Positions 23,278 to 30,221 of a stretch of 30,221 bases of DNA are shown here, one piece after another. The DNA comes from UBA1444 sp964601085 (GTDB lineage Bacteria; Bacillota; Negativicutes; UBA1444). Each line of letters starts with the position of its first letter. Position 1 is the first letter of the stretch. The notes under the pieces were generated by a model. It ran no database searches and had not been told where the DNA came from. It saw only the letters and a program-made list of their open reading frames with translations. The stretch covers positions 1 to 30,221 of the forward strand of contig CAZRLN010000032.1 in the NCBI GenBank assembly GCA_964601085.1, given 5' to 3'. The translations under genes and the position numbers were made by a program.

Positions 23278-24432
23278 GTGCCCATAAAAATAGCCGTTAT
23301 TGGCGCCAACCCCGCTAATGTGGAAGAAATCAGGACGGTCGTCGTAGAGAGTCTCGGCGGGATTATCGAGATCGAAACGGCCACCGTTGACCGCTACCGC
23401 CACCTTAGCGGCGCGGATCTTTATGTCTGCCTGGTGAACCGGCAGCAGCAAATGGAAGAAGTCTTTGGCGCCGATAAAGTCATTGCGATGGAATTTGTGC
23501 CGCCGGTGGAGTATTTTTTGGCGCTCAGCCGGATTCCCGCCGGAACCCCCGTGCTGATCTTCAACAACAGCCGGGCGGGTACGCGGGTCCTGATGGACCA
23601 TCTACATAAGTATGACTTGATGCATCTCAGCTATGAAATTATCGCCTATGACGAAATGGAGTACACGGCGGTCGCCCAAAAAATAGCCGCCGCCAAATAT
23701 ATCACCGGCGGCAGTTCGTATGTCGGTCCTGGCAAGGACCTGTATGAGTTTTTTGGTTCCTATCTGCCGGCCGACGTCCAAGTACTTGTCAGTCCTCCCC
23801 GCAGCGCGACCCCCGCTTCCATAAGCCGCCTGTGCCATGCGTTCTCGCATCTCCAGCAGAATATCATCACCGAAGAGCTGACCCGGTTGGCGGCCATTGA
23901 TTATTTGACGCAAATCCCCAATCGTCGGGCATTTGATGAAACCCTGGCGTTGGAATGGAAACGGGCCCAGCGCGACAACACATTAGTCGCCGTGGCCATG
24001 CTGGATCTTGATTTTTTCAAGCCCTATAACGACCACTACGGCCACATGGCCGGTGACTGCTGCCTGCAGGCAATCGCCAAGGTGCTGAAGGGTGCATTGC
24101 ATCGGCCGGCTGATTTTTGCGCCCGCTATGGCGGTGAAGAGTTCGCTGTGGTCTTGCCCAACACGGATTTGGATGGCGCCACAAAGGTGCTGGAAAATAT
24201 GCGCCATGCAGTCATCGATTTGGATATCCGTCATGGGTTCTCCGCGACGGCGGCGATGATTACGATCAGCGCCGGATTCACCTGTACGGTTCCCATTTTG
24301 GAGACCGATGCCACGACCGCCCTTCAGACTGCGGACAACGCCTTATACCAGGCAAAGCTTGAGGGTCGCAACCGTGTAGCCTTTCAGCCATTTTTCAGCC
24401 ACACGTATCTTAAACCAGAGACTGAAAAATAA
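23278..24432 (+). CDS. Diguanylate cyclase with an unrecognised N-terminal sensory domain
   Basis: A 384-aa soluble protein. Residues ~205-375 are a GGDEF domain: DYLTQIPNRRAFDE, MLDLDFFKPYNDHYGHMAGD and RYGGEEFAVVLPNTD. The active-site GGEEF (285-289) is intact, and an inhibitory RxxD site (RPAD, 276-279) precedes it by exactly five residues, so it should make c-di-GMP with product inhibition. Residues 1-~185 have an alternating alpha/beta pattern (IKIAVIGANPANVEEI, ADLYVCLVN, TPVLIFNNSRAGTRVL, AAAKYITGGSSYVG) reminiscent of PrpR-N/periplasmic-binding folds, but I cannot name it. A GTG start has AAGGAG at 8 bases. Confidence 0.9.
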   Translation: MPIKIAVIGANPANVEEIRTVVVESLGGIIEIETATVDRYRHLSGADLYVCLVNRQQQMEEVFGADKVIAMEFVPPVEYFLALSRIPAGTPVLIFNNSRAGTRVLMDHLHKYDLMHLSYEIIAYDEMEYTAVAQKIAAAKYITGGSSYVGPGKDLYEFFGSYLPADVQVLVSPPRSATPASISRLCHAFSHLQQNIITEELTRLAAIDYLTQIPNRRAFDETLALEWKRAQRDNTLVAVAMLDLDFFKPYNDHYGHMAGDCCLQAIAKVLKGALHRPADFCARYGGEEFAVVLPNTDLDGATKVLENMRHAVIDLDIRHGFSATAAMITISAGFTCTVPILETDATTALQTADNALYQAKLEGRNRVAFQPFFSHTYLKPETEK

Positions 24433-24457
24433 TTGCGGCTGTTCGCGCATTCCAAAC

Positions 24458-24483
24458 AAAAAAGCCGGTTGCCCGGCTTTTTT
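24458..24483 (+). terminator. Intrinsic terminator after the diguanylate cyclase gene
   Basis: AAAAAAGCCGG and CCGGCTTTTTT form a near-symmetrical hairpin ending at the N run. The symmetry makes it able to act in both directions, also for the permease gene. Confidence 0.85.
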
Positions 24484-24583
24484 NNNNNNNNNNNNNNNNN
24501 NNNNNNNNNNNNNNNNNNNNNNNNNNNNNNNNNNNNNNNNNNNNNNNNNNNNNNNNNNNNNNNNNNNNNNNNNNNNNNNNNNN
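24484..24583. other. Assembly gap, 100 N
   Basis: Exactly 100 N between the terminator hairpin and the permease gene; it removes the C-terminal part of the permease. Confidence 0.99.
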
Positions 24584-25848
24584 GGGGAATTGAACAACTG
24601 GGCCAACCAGGCCGGCCAGGTGCTGCTCATGTCCGGAACGACATCGACGGCCATTCCGAAAGCGATCGACAGACCGAGCACAAACATTTTGCGAAAATCC
24701 AGCATCCGCGAGGTGCATACCTGCATTCCCGCCGGAAAGATGAATGCGATCTCCACCAACAGAATGACGCCAATCACCGGTCTGGGCATGACGGCCAGAA
24801 ACGTGGCGATTTGCGAGAAAAAGGACAGCACAATCAGCAAGGCGCCTACCGCAAATCCGACATAACGGCTAGTCACACCGGTCGCCACCGACAGGCCGAC
24901 GCTGCCGGGACTCGTCGTCTGGGGGAGAGCGCCGACAACGCCGCTAAAAACCGTCGCCAGCCCTTCCGCAAACAGTCCGTTGCCAGCCGCCCGCAAATTC
25001 AGCCGCCGCCAGTCCACTTCATTGACCTTTTGGCAGGTCGACATGTTGCCGATCGTAATGATGCTGGAACAAAGCGCCGCCACGATAAACGCCGGCAGGA
25101 ACTTGATGTCGAAACTCCAGCCGCCGTGGATGTTGGGAAACGTCACCACCGGCGCCGCCGCGACCCTTGCCAGTTTATCCGGGTCCATCACGCCTGTTGC
25201 GTAGGCGCTGGCGTAACCCACGACGATTCCCGCCAGGATCGCATATTCTCGCAACTTTTGTCCGCCCCAGATATAAAGCGATACGATGACCAGCAAGGTG
25301 AAAAAACCGACGAATAGGGCCTCCGGCGTGGTCGTAACGTCGCCGTGGCCGCTTCCGCTGACGCCCCAGAGCGCGGACATGCTGTAGGAAATATAGGAAA
25401 ACGCCATCATCACAATGATCAAACCGATGATTTCCGATGGGAACAACACGCGCAACCGATGAATCACCCGGCTGATGAGCATCTGGATCAGGCCGGACAC
25501 AAGAACCAATCCGCTCATCAGACCTATCCCGCCGCTTTGGATCGTAGCGATCACTGCGGGAAAATAAGCCGTCCCGGTTTCGTGCGCGCAAAAATAGCCC
25601 GATCCGACCGGACCTTTCCCCCAGGCCTGAAAAATCGTGCCGACTCCCATAGCGATCATCATCAAACTGACCGCATCGCGGGCCATGTCCACGGTCCCGC
25701 CGGCCAAGGTGACTACGACGACGGGAAAAACCAATTCCACCGACAGCATAGCCACATGTTGCATGACCAACGGAATAATTGTCCCGACAGGCGGAATGTC
25801 ATGAACTCCATAGGTTATACTTCCTGGTTTGGTTGAACCGCCGTGCAT
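24584..25848 (-). CDS. NCS2-family nucleobase (xanthine/uracil-type) permease, 3' end lost in a gap
   Basis: About 421 residues are visible of an expected 440-460. It is a polytopic membrane protein of the NAT/NCS2 family: IPPVGTIIPLVMQHVAMLSVELVFPVVVV opens helix 1, then come QTTSPGSVGLSVATGVTSRYVG (the NAT substrate-site region) and MPRPVIGVILLVEIAFIF. Family members import xanthine, uracil or related bases with H+ or Na+. The substrate is not resolved; it is a divergent member. GGGAG precedes the ATG, and the start lies inside the GIY-YIG gene (34-base overlap). Confidence 0.9.
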
Positions 25849-26147
25849 GGAGTCACTCCCTTCTTTGCGTTATCTGTTGCCGTACTGACCATTACTGGAG
25901 TAATGCGACCAATCAGTCGCTGTTTTTGGGCCCGGTTCATTTGTTTGATTTCCCATTCGCGGCGTTGGGCTGCCGGTTTGTCTGGGCAACTCTCCCTGTA
26001 AACAAGGCGGACAGGGCCGCGTCCGCGAGTGTAGCGAGCGCCGATGCCGGCATTATGAGCGGCCACCCTCGCCGCCACGTCGTTTGTCCAGCCCGTATAA
26101 TAGGTGCCGTCGCAGCATTCCACCATGTACACAAAGGCTTCGCTCAT
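25815..26147 (-). CDS. GIY-YIG nuclease superfamily protein (UPF0213/YhbQ-like)
   Basis: A 110-aa protein. The GIY-YIG core appears as FVYMVECCDGTYYTGWTNDVAARVAAHNAG, with ARYTRGRGPVRLVYRE and the metal-binding Glu in AAQRREWEIKQM. The family usually ends soon after this helix near residue 85; the ~24-residue tail here is extra and overlaps the permease start. The start at 26147 overlaps the ArsC-like stop (ATGA) with GGGGATGGGA before it. The cellular role of these stand-alone nucleases is uncertain, possibly DNA repair. Confidence 0.9.
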   Translation of the reverse strand: MSEAFVYMVECCDGTYYTGWTNDVAARVAAHNAGIGARYTRGRGPVRLVYRESCPDKPAAQRREWEIKQMNRAQKQRLIGRITPVMVSTATDNAKKGVTPCTAVQPNQEV

Positions 26148-26476
26148 TCCCATCCCCGCCAGATCTCGGGACAATATCCCACGCTAGCTTTAGCGCCATT
26201 CCGAACAATCGGCGTCCGGATCAGCAAGGGATGTTTCAGTAGCATTTCCTCCCTGTTATGAACGATATATTGCATATTGAGACGAACATATTCCTTGCTG
26301 TCCCGGTTGAGCAAAGTTTCCAGGCCCACGGCCGCCTTTATTTTGTCCAGTTCTCCAGTGGATAATCCCCGTTCGTTAAGATCAACAAAATGGTAGGGAA
26401 TCCGCCTTTCTTTAAAGTAGCGTTCCGTTTTCTGCGTATCCCGGCATTTTTTCGTACCGATTATTTGAATGTTCAT
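26144..26476 (-). CDS. ArsC/Spx-family thioredoxin-fold protein
   Basis: A 110-aa protein of the ArsC/YffB-like family: IQIIGTKKCRDTQKTERYFKERRIPYHFVDL at the N-terminus, then KHPLLIRTPIVRNG and ASVGYCPEIW. A single active-site cysteine (C11) is followed by RDTQ, so it is not the CxxC of Spx; a second Cys is in the C-terminal GYCPE. Arsenate reductase activity is unproven in this subgroup. AAAGGG precedes the start. It heads the overlapping set with the GIY-YIG and permease genes. Confidence 0.87.
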   Translation of the reverse strand: MNIQIIGTKKCRDTQKTERYFKERRIPYHFVDLNERGLSTGELDKIKAAVGLETLLNRDSKEYVRLNMQYIVHNREEMLLKHPLLIRTPIVRNGAKASVGYCPEIWRGWE

Positions 26477-26536
26477 TTGTCCCTTTCCTCACCATTGCAC
26501 GAATACCAACAATAATATAATTATACACAATTCAGC

Positions 26537-26575
26537 AAAAGCCTGCTGTCTCCATTTGGGGACAGCAGGCTTTTT
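26537..26575 (-). terminator. Strong terminator between the TRAP operon and the ArsC-like gene
   Basis: AAAAGCCTGCTGTC (26537-26550) pairs with GACAGCAGGCTTTT (26561-26574), 14 bp with T-runs on both sides. It ends the minus-strand TRAP operon. Confidence 0.92.
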
Positions 26576-26615
26576 GTCACAGACAATATTGCCAACGAAT
26601 CCATCGATGCTCCGG

Positions 26616-27917
26616 TTACTTGATCATCAGTCGCGGCGCTAACAGGACGATGTCCGGGTAAACGGTAATCAACGCAGTAAAGAGCATCATAATGACAAAC
26701 GACGGAAATGCGTACTTCGCAATGGTGAACAGATCGTCATGCACCAACCCGTTGATGACAAACAGATTGAAGCCCACCGGCGGAGTGATCTGAGCCACTT
26801 CAATCATGACCACCAGATAGATGCCAAACCAGATGGGGTCGAACCCGGCCGCTTTAATCAGCGGTAAAGCAATCGGCAGGCTCATGACAATCATGGAAAA
26901 CCCGTCAATCAGGCAGCCGAGAATGATGTACATAATCGACAAAATGACGATCAACATGTACTTGGATAAACTCAGGGTGCTGATAAAGGCCGTCAGCGTG
27001 GTCGGAATCCCAAGATACCCCACGGCTACCGAAAGAAACGACGCCCCGCAGATGATCCACATGATCATGCAGCTGGTCTTCACCGAACCCATCAACGCTT
27101 CTTTCAGCACCTTTTTGTCCAAACTTCGGGTGATCCAGGCAAAGAATACGGAGCCCAGGACTCCTACGGCGGCTGCCTCCGTCGGCGTCGCCCAGCCCAG
27201 ATAAATACTGCCCAGAACCATCACAATAAGCGATATGACAGGCAATAGCTGCGGGATCGTTTTCCAGCGGTCGCTCCAAGTATAGGCCAAGTCACTTGCC
27301 GGCGCCAGATTCGGGTTTAATAGGCAGCGAAAAAAAACAAACCCGCTGAAGCCGGCCGCCAGAACCAAGCCGGGAACGACACCGGCAATAAACAGTTTGC
27401 CAATGCTGACATCCGCCAAAATTCCATACACAAGCATCATCATGCTGGGAGGGATGAGGAAGCCCAGTGTTCCGGCCCCTGCCAGGGAGCCAAAAACCAA
27501 AGAACGGTCATACTTTCGCTTCAACAGTTCCGGCAAGGTAATTTTCCCCACTGTCGCCGTCGTGGCGGCGGAGGAACCGCTGACCGCGGCAAACAACGTA
27601 CAGGCTACGATATTCACGTGAACAAGCCGTCCCGGCAGGTGATCCATCCAGGGCGACAGGCCATTGAACAGATTCTCGGAAATTTTACTGCGAAAAAGGA
27701 TCTCCCCCATGAGGACGAATAACGGCAAAGCCAGCATGGTCGAGCCGCTGGTACTGTTCCAGGTAATGTTGGATAAAATCGCCAGGGGCGGGCTGCCGGT
27801 AAATAGGACAAAGCCAACCAATCCTACCAGGAACAGCGAAATGCCGACCCAGACCGTACTGAGCAAAAAAGCGGCCAGGCAGGCCAGCAAAGAAAAGGAA
27901 ACCACAAATAAGTCCAT
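26616..27917 (-). CDS. dctM: TRAP transporter large permease (DctM type)
   Basis: A 433-aa membrane protein with about 12 helices. DctM hallmarks include GSTMLALPLFVLMGEILFRS, AAVSGSSAATTATVGKITLPEL, AGAGTLGFLIPPSMMMLVYG and TPTEAAAVGVLG, plus the C-terminal EVAQITPPVGFNLFVING. It is the Na+-coupled channel subunit for an organic acid caught by DctP. GGGAGG precedes the start, 12 bp after dctQ. The gene symbol is by family only; the substrate is unknown. Confidence 0.96.
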   Translation of the reverse strand: MDLFVVSFSLLACLAAFLLSTVWVGISLFLVGLVGFVLFTGSPPLAILSNITWNSTSGSTMLALPLFVLMGEILFRSKISENLFNGLSPWMDHLPGRLVHVNIVACTLFAAVSGSSAATTATVGKITLPELLKRKYDRSLVFGSLAGAGTLGFLIPPSMMMLVYGILADVSIGKLFIAGVVPGLVLAAGFSGFVFFRCLLNPNLAPASDLAYTWSDRWKTIPQLLPVISLIVMVLGSIYLGWATPTEAAAVGVLGSVFFAWITRSLDKKVLKEALMGSVKTSCMIMWIICGASFLSVAVGYLGIPTTLTAFISTLSLSKYMLIVILSIMYIILGCLIDGFSMIVMSLPIALPLIKAAGFDPIWFGIYLVVMIEVAQITPPVGFNLFVINGLVHDDLFTIAKYAFPSFVIMMLFTALITVYPDIVLLAPRLMIK

Positions 27918-27929
27918 GAATTCGCCTCC

Positions 27930-28463
27930 CTATCGTCCCAACAAATTGGATTCCGCTTCCGCATCATCCACGTTGCCGGACTGCAGCAACAACACGGAAC
28001 GAATAATCTCCGCCACGAATTGCAGGGTCATGACCAATGTTCCAAACGGCATAAAAAACTGGGGGATTGCCATGTAGGTCTGTGAGATCGACATGGACCG
28101 ACTTTTGGTGACCACGGCGTCCCAGAAGAAATCCATGGTTGTATAAGTCAGAACGGCGCAAAACGCCGCCCCGACGCACATGGCAAAAACATCGACCATA
28201 ATTTTGGCCCGGCCTTTGGCGATTGTATGCAAAAAAGTCATGCGGATGTGGCTTTTTTCCTTCAGTGTGTAAGCAAGCGCCAAAAACGTCATGGCCGCCA
28301 TCATGTAACCTGAATACTCCTCTGTGACGTAAAGGGTTTTGGAAAAAGTCGTTCTCACAAATATTTCCGCCAATACCAACAGGGTTGATACAATCATCAA
28401 AAAACCCGACGCTACGCCGCAGGCGTCCGCCAGGCCGTCGCAAAAACGGACATACAGCTTCAT
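27930..28463 (-). CDS. dctQ: TRAP transporter small permease (DctQ type)
   Basis: A 177-aa membrane protein with four helices. VLAEIFVRTTF, VTEEYSGYMMAAMTFLALAYTLKEKSHIRM and PQFFMPFGTLVMTLQF match the DctQ pattern. The start at 28463 has GGGAGG 7 bases upstream; the longer frame to 28526 runs into the terminator hairpin. It is separated from dctP by that hairpin. Confidence 0.94.
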   Translation of the reverse strand: MKLYVRFCDGLADACGVASGFLMIVSTLLVLAEIFVRTTFSKTLYVTEEYSGYMMAAMTFLALAYTLKEKSHIRMTFLHTIAKGRAKIMVDVFAMCVGAAFCAVLTYTTMDFFWDAVVTKSRSMSISQTYMAIPQFFMPFGTLVMTLQFVAEIIRSVLLLQSGNVDDAEAESNLLGR

Positions 28464-28481
28464 TGTATTTCCTCCCGCCTG

Positions 28482-28523
28482 AAAAAAAGAGGAGCCGACG
28501 AGATTTTCCCATCGGACTCCTCT
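28482..28523 (-). terminator. Intercistronic terminator between dctP and dctQ
   Basis: On the minus strand, GAGGAGTCCGA and the matching TCGGCTCCTC form a strong hairpin followed by TTTTTTT. It begins 12 bases after the dctP stop. Partial termination would give more binding protein than permease. Confidence 0.82.
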
Positions 28524-28534
28524 CATTCTTATCG

Positions 28535-29587
28535 CTACTTCCGTCCGACTTTTTTATTGAATTCGTCAACGATTACTTTAGCCTCGGGCGGCGCCTTTTT
28601 CAGCCACTCTTCCCGGATGCCTTTCGTAATCGTGGACAATTCGGTCAGATACTCTTTGCTCGGGGCGATCGTCTTGATACCGCCCTTGTTGCTGATCGCT
28701 TCCTGATCTTTGTCCAACTGGGCGACTTTCTTCCACATCTCGGTTTCCATGTCCTTGCCCAGTTTGATCAGAGCCGCCTGAGTGTCCTTATCCAGTTTGT
28801 TGAACTCTTTCAGGTTGACCGTCACCAAGTCCGTTGCCATGGTAATATTGATCGGCGCATAGAACTTCAGGACTTCCCAGAACTTCGCATCCACAGCGGT
28901 CGGGGTGGATGTCAGTACAGAATCGATCAAATTGGTGGCAAGCGAAGAATAGACTTCACTGAACGGCAGCGGATAGGGCGTGCCGCCAACGGCCTGCATC
29001 ACCAGGGCGCCATTTTTGTCGTATGTCCGCGTTTTAAGGCCCTTCATGTCCGCCAGGGTTTTGACTTCCTTTTTGGTCCATAGTCCGGCCGCCGGCCAGG
29101 GCGCAATATAGAGAATTTTTTGGCCCCATTTTTGTTCGGCCACTTTGTCGAAATGCGGCCGGGCAATGTCGCTGAGGATCTTGCCTTCATCAAAACTTTG
29201 AATCAAAAACGGCAATGTCACAATATCGAACAGTGGTTCGTCCCCGGCCACACCGCTGGTCAGCATGTCCGACACCGGAACCAGTCCGTCGCGGACCGCT
29301 TTGAGCAGTTCGGGGCCCTTGTAACCCAAGGCGCCGCCAGTCTGAACCGTGATCTCGACTTTCCCTTTCGTTGCTTCTTTCGCCCGTTTGGCGAAATCGT
29401 TCAGTCCGACACTGTGGTGATTGGCGGGTGGCCAGACCGAGTTGGCGACCCATTTTACCGGAGCGGCTGCTTTTCCTGGTTCGGCGGGTTTGCTGCCGCC
29501 ACCGCCGCAGCCAGCGGCAAGCAGGGCAAGAACGAAGATGATGGCGACGCCGAGAGCAATGATTTTGGACTGTTTCGAGTTCTTCAT
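28535..29587 (-). CDS. dctP: TRAP transporter substrate-binding lipoprotein (DctP type)
   Basis: A 350-aa protein with signal peptide and lipobox LAAGC (Cys27) and a Gly/Pro/Ala linker. The DctP fold follows: VEITVQTGGALGYKGPELLKAVRDG, FDIVTLPFLIQSFDE, LADMKGLKTRTYDKN, GGTPYPLPFSEVYSSLATNLIDS and ADLVTVNLKEFNKL. Anchored outside the membrane, it would bind an organic acid through the Arg in KTRTYD. The start at 29587 has GGAGG 7 bases upstream. It is the first gene of the operon. Confidence 0.95.
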   Translation of the reverse strand: MKNSKQSKIIALGVAIIFVLALLAAGCGGGGSKPAEPGKAAAPVKWVANSVWPPANHHSVGLNDFAKRAKEATKGKVEITVQTGGALGYKGPELLKAVRDGLVPVSDMLTSGVAGDEPLFDIVTLPFLIQSFDEGKILSDIARPHFDKVAEQKWGQKILYIAPWPAAGLWTKKEVKTLADMKGLKTRTYDKNGALVMQAVGGTPYPLPFSEVYSSLATNLIDSVLTSTPTAVDAKFWEVLKFYAPINITMATDLVTVNLKEFNKLDKDTQAALIKLGKDMETEMWKKVAQLDKDQEAISNKGGIKTIAPSKEYLTELSTITKGIREEWLKKAPPEAKVIVDEFNKKVGRK

Positions 29588-29656
29588 GACCAAACCTCCT
29601 GCATTTTTTTGTTTCCGGCACACAACAACAGCAAAACGATACACTTATCGTACATT

Positions 29657-29685
29657 ATTCTATTGCATGAAGTTCTTTCTGTCTA
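29657..29685 (-). promoter_or_regulatory. Promoter of the dctPQM operon
   Basis: On the minus strand, TAGACA (29680-29685) and TAGAAT (29657-29662) are 17 bp apart, about 70 bp before dctP. Confidence 0.6.
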
Positions 29686-29690
29686 CTACT

Positions 29691-29715
29691 GTATACGCCA
29701 TTTGCAAATGTATAC
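29691..29715. promoter_or_regulatory. GTATAC direct/inverted repeat with central palindrome, candidate TRAP operator
   Basis: Two palindromic GTATAC boxes (29691-29696 and 29710-29715) are centred 19 bp apart around a perfect ATTTGCAAAT palindrome (29700-29709). They lie directly upstream of the -35 box. GTATAC cores are typical of FadR-type GntR operators; no such regulator is in the window. Confidence 0.5.
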
Positions 29716-29719
29716 TTTT

Positions 29720-30045
29720 TCCTCGGCTATATATATTAAGGTTTGCTGCGCAGTCATTTTCAGCAACGCTTGATTTTCCAGTCTCCGCGTCTCACCGCAA
29801 AACTTCCGCGCCGCCGTCAGACCTACAATTCACAAACGGATTGTCTTGCCCCTGCTCGTTGCGTCTGTAACTTTTCGCCGATATTTCGTTTCTTTTCCTC
29901 ACTTTTCCCGCCAATCGTCACATTGTCAAAAAACACCAAACACACTTTCTATTGCGTCTATTATTTTTCCTATGGTATTTTTTCGGAATGACTGTTAAGA
30001 TGAGTTTTGTTATTCTCTTATTAATATTTACGAGGTGTATTTACG
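29720..30045. other. AT-rich non-coding stretch of ~325 bp
   Basis: No gene was recognised. The short open frames here have low-complexity, Cys/Phe/Ser-rich translations and no ribosome binding sites. It must hold the promoter of the small gene at 30046. Possible boxes such as TTGTCA at 29923 have no convincing -10 partner. Confidence 0.5.
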
Positions 30046-30201
30046 ATGGAAAAAAATCAACTGTTAGCCCGCATCAGCAAGCTGGCCGCTTTGGCGCACA
30101 GCGAAGACCTCAATCGGTTTGCTCTTTCCGAGCAGGCGATCAACGAGATCAACGCCGCGCTGGAAACCATGACGGAAGAATACGTCGCCACTTACTGCTG
30201 A
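30046..30201 (+). CDS. Small 51-aa protein of unknown function
   Basis: An ATG behind GAGGTG (8 bases) opens a 51-codon frame ending TGA. The protein reads as two helices (NQLLARISKLAALAHSEDL and EQAINEINAALETMTEEY) with a single C-terminal cysteine as the last residue. It has ordinary coding base use in contrast to the AT-rich upstream region. I do not recognise the family. It resembles small acidic helical proteins, perhaps a regulator or partner protein. Confidence 0.6.
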   Translation: MEKNQLLARISKLAALAHSEDLNRFALSEQAINEINAALETMTEEYVATYC

Positions 30202-30221
30202 TTCACAAAGACAGCTTAAAA

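Noticed and set aside
29743..29991. 82-codon plus-strand frame upstream of the small gene
   Set aside because: It has no ribosome binding site, a low-complexity translation and AT-rich non-coding composition.
1..30221. Defence island, prophage, insertion sequence or CRISPR array
   Set aside because: No integrase, transposase, cas, restriction or toxin-antitoxin gene and no spaced direct repeats were found; the only large repeat is the T-box duplication, and the GIY-YIG gene is of the stand-alone housekeeping type.

Overview
The window reads as a chromosomal segment of an anaerobic, low-oxygen-adapted member of the Firmicutes, most likely a Negativicutes/Sporomusaceae-like organism. The evidence is T-box and TPP riboswitches with intrinsic terminators, strong AGGAGG-type ribosome binding sites, several GTG starts, ECF-type vitamin transporter S components, TRAP and molybdate uptake systems and a 4Fe-4S DUF362 protein. 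The exact genus is an inference. No rRNA, tRNA, CRISPR array, insertion sequence, integrase or phage gene was seen. Three runs of exactly 100 N (20949-21048, 23105-23204, 24484-24583) are scaffold gaps that cut three genes.

Left part (1-14600): the 3' part of an osmoprotectant-type substrate-binding lipoprotein is followed by a convergent DUF362/ferredoxin gene. Then comes a complete tryptophan operon. A consensus promoter leads into two perfectly identical 280-bp T-box leaders in tandem, then trpD-trpF-trpC-trpB-trpA-trpE-trpG, most of them overlapping or nearly so. This is the usual gene set with trpEG moved from the front to the back. A small secreted, lysine/histidine/aspartate-rich protein of unknown function and a terminator close the unit. 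A 5-formyl-THF cyclo-ligase gene and an HTH/periplasmic-binding-domain regulator follow on the minus strand. The regulator is divergent from modABC across a control region with tandem GTTAT repeats and a predicted hairpin cluster. A 1-Cys peroxiredoxin gene is convergent with modC.

Middle part (14584-21860): a minus-strand TPP riboswitch with its own terminator precedes thiW. With no visible terminator in between, thiW is followed by a RocB-like M20 peptidase, a TIGR00300-type ornithine cyclodeaminase-like enzyme and a short UROD-like protein. This places presumed arginine/ornithine or unknown salvage enzymes under thiamine pyrophosphate control and is the most interesting functional linkage here. 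Upstream lie ABC-F ATPase, RidA and inositol-phosphatase genes in one likely operon, then a cupin gene.

Right part (22031-30221): a pyridoxamine kinase gene overlaps a truncated ECF S-component gene (probable B6 uptake). Next is a diguanylate cyclase with an unrecognised N-terminal sensor domain. A minus-strand set of ArsC-like, GIY-YIG and NCS2 permease genes overlap head to tail. A TRAP transporter operon (dctP, internal terminator, dctQ, dctM) has a consensus promoter and a GTATAC repeat operator candidate. The window ends with a 51-aa small protein gene behind a long AT-rich non-coding stretch.
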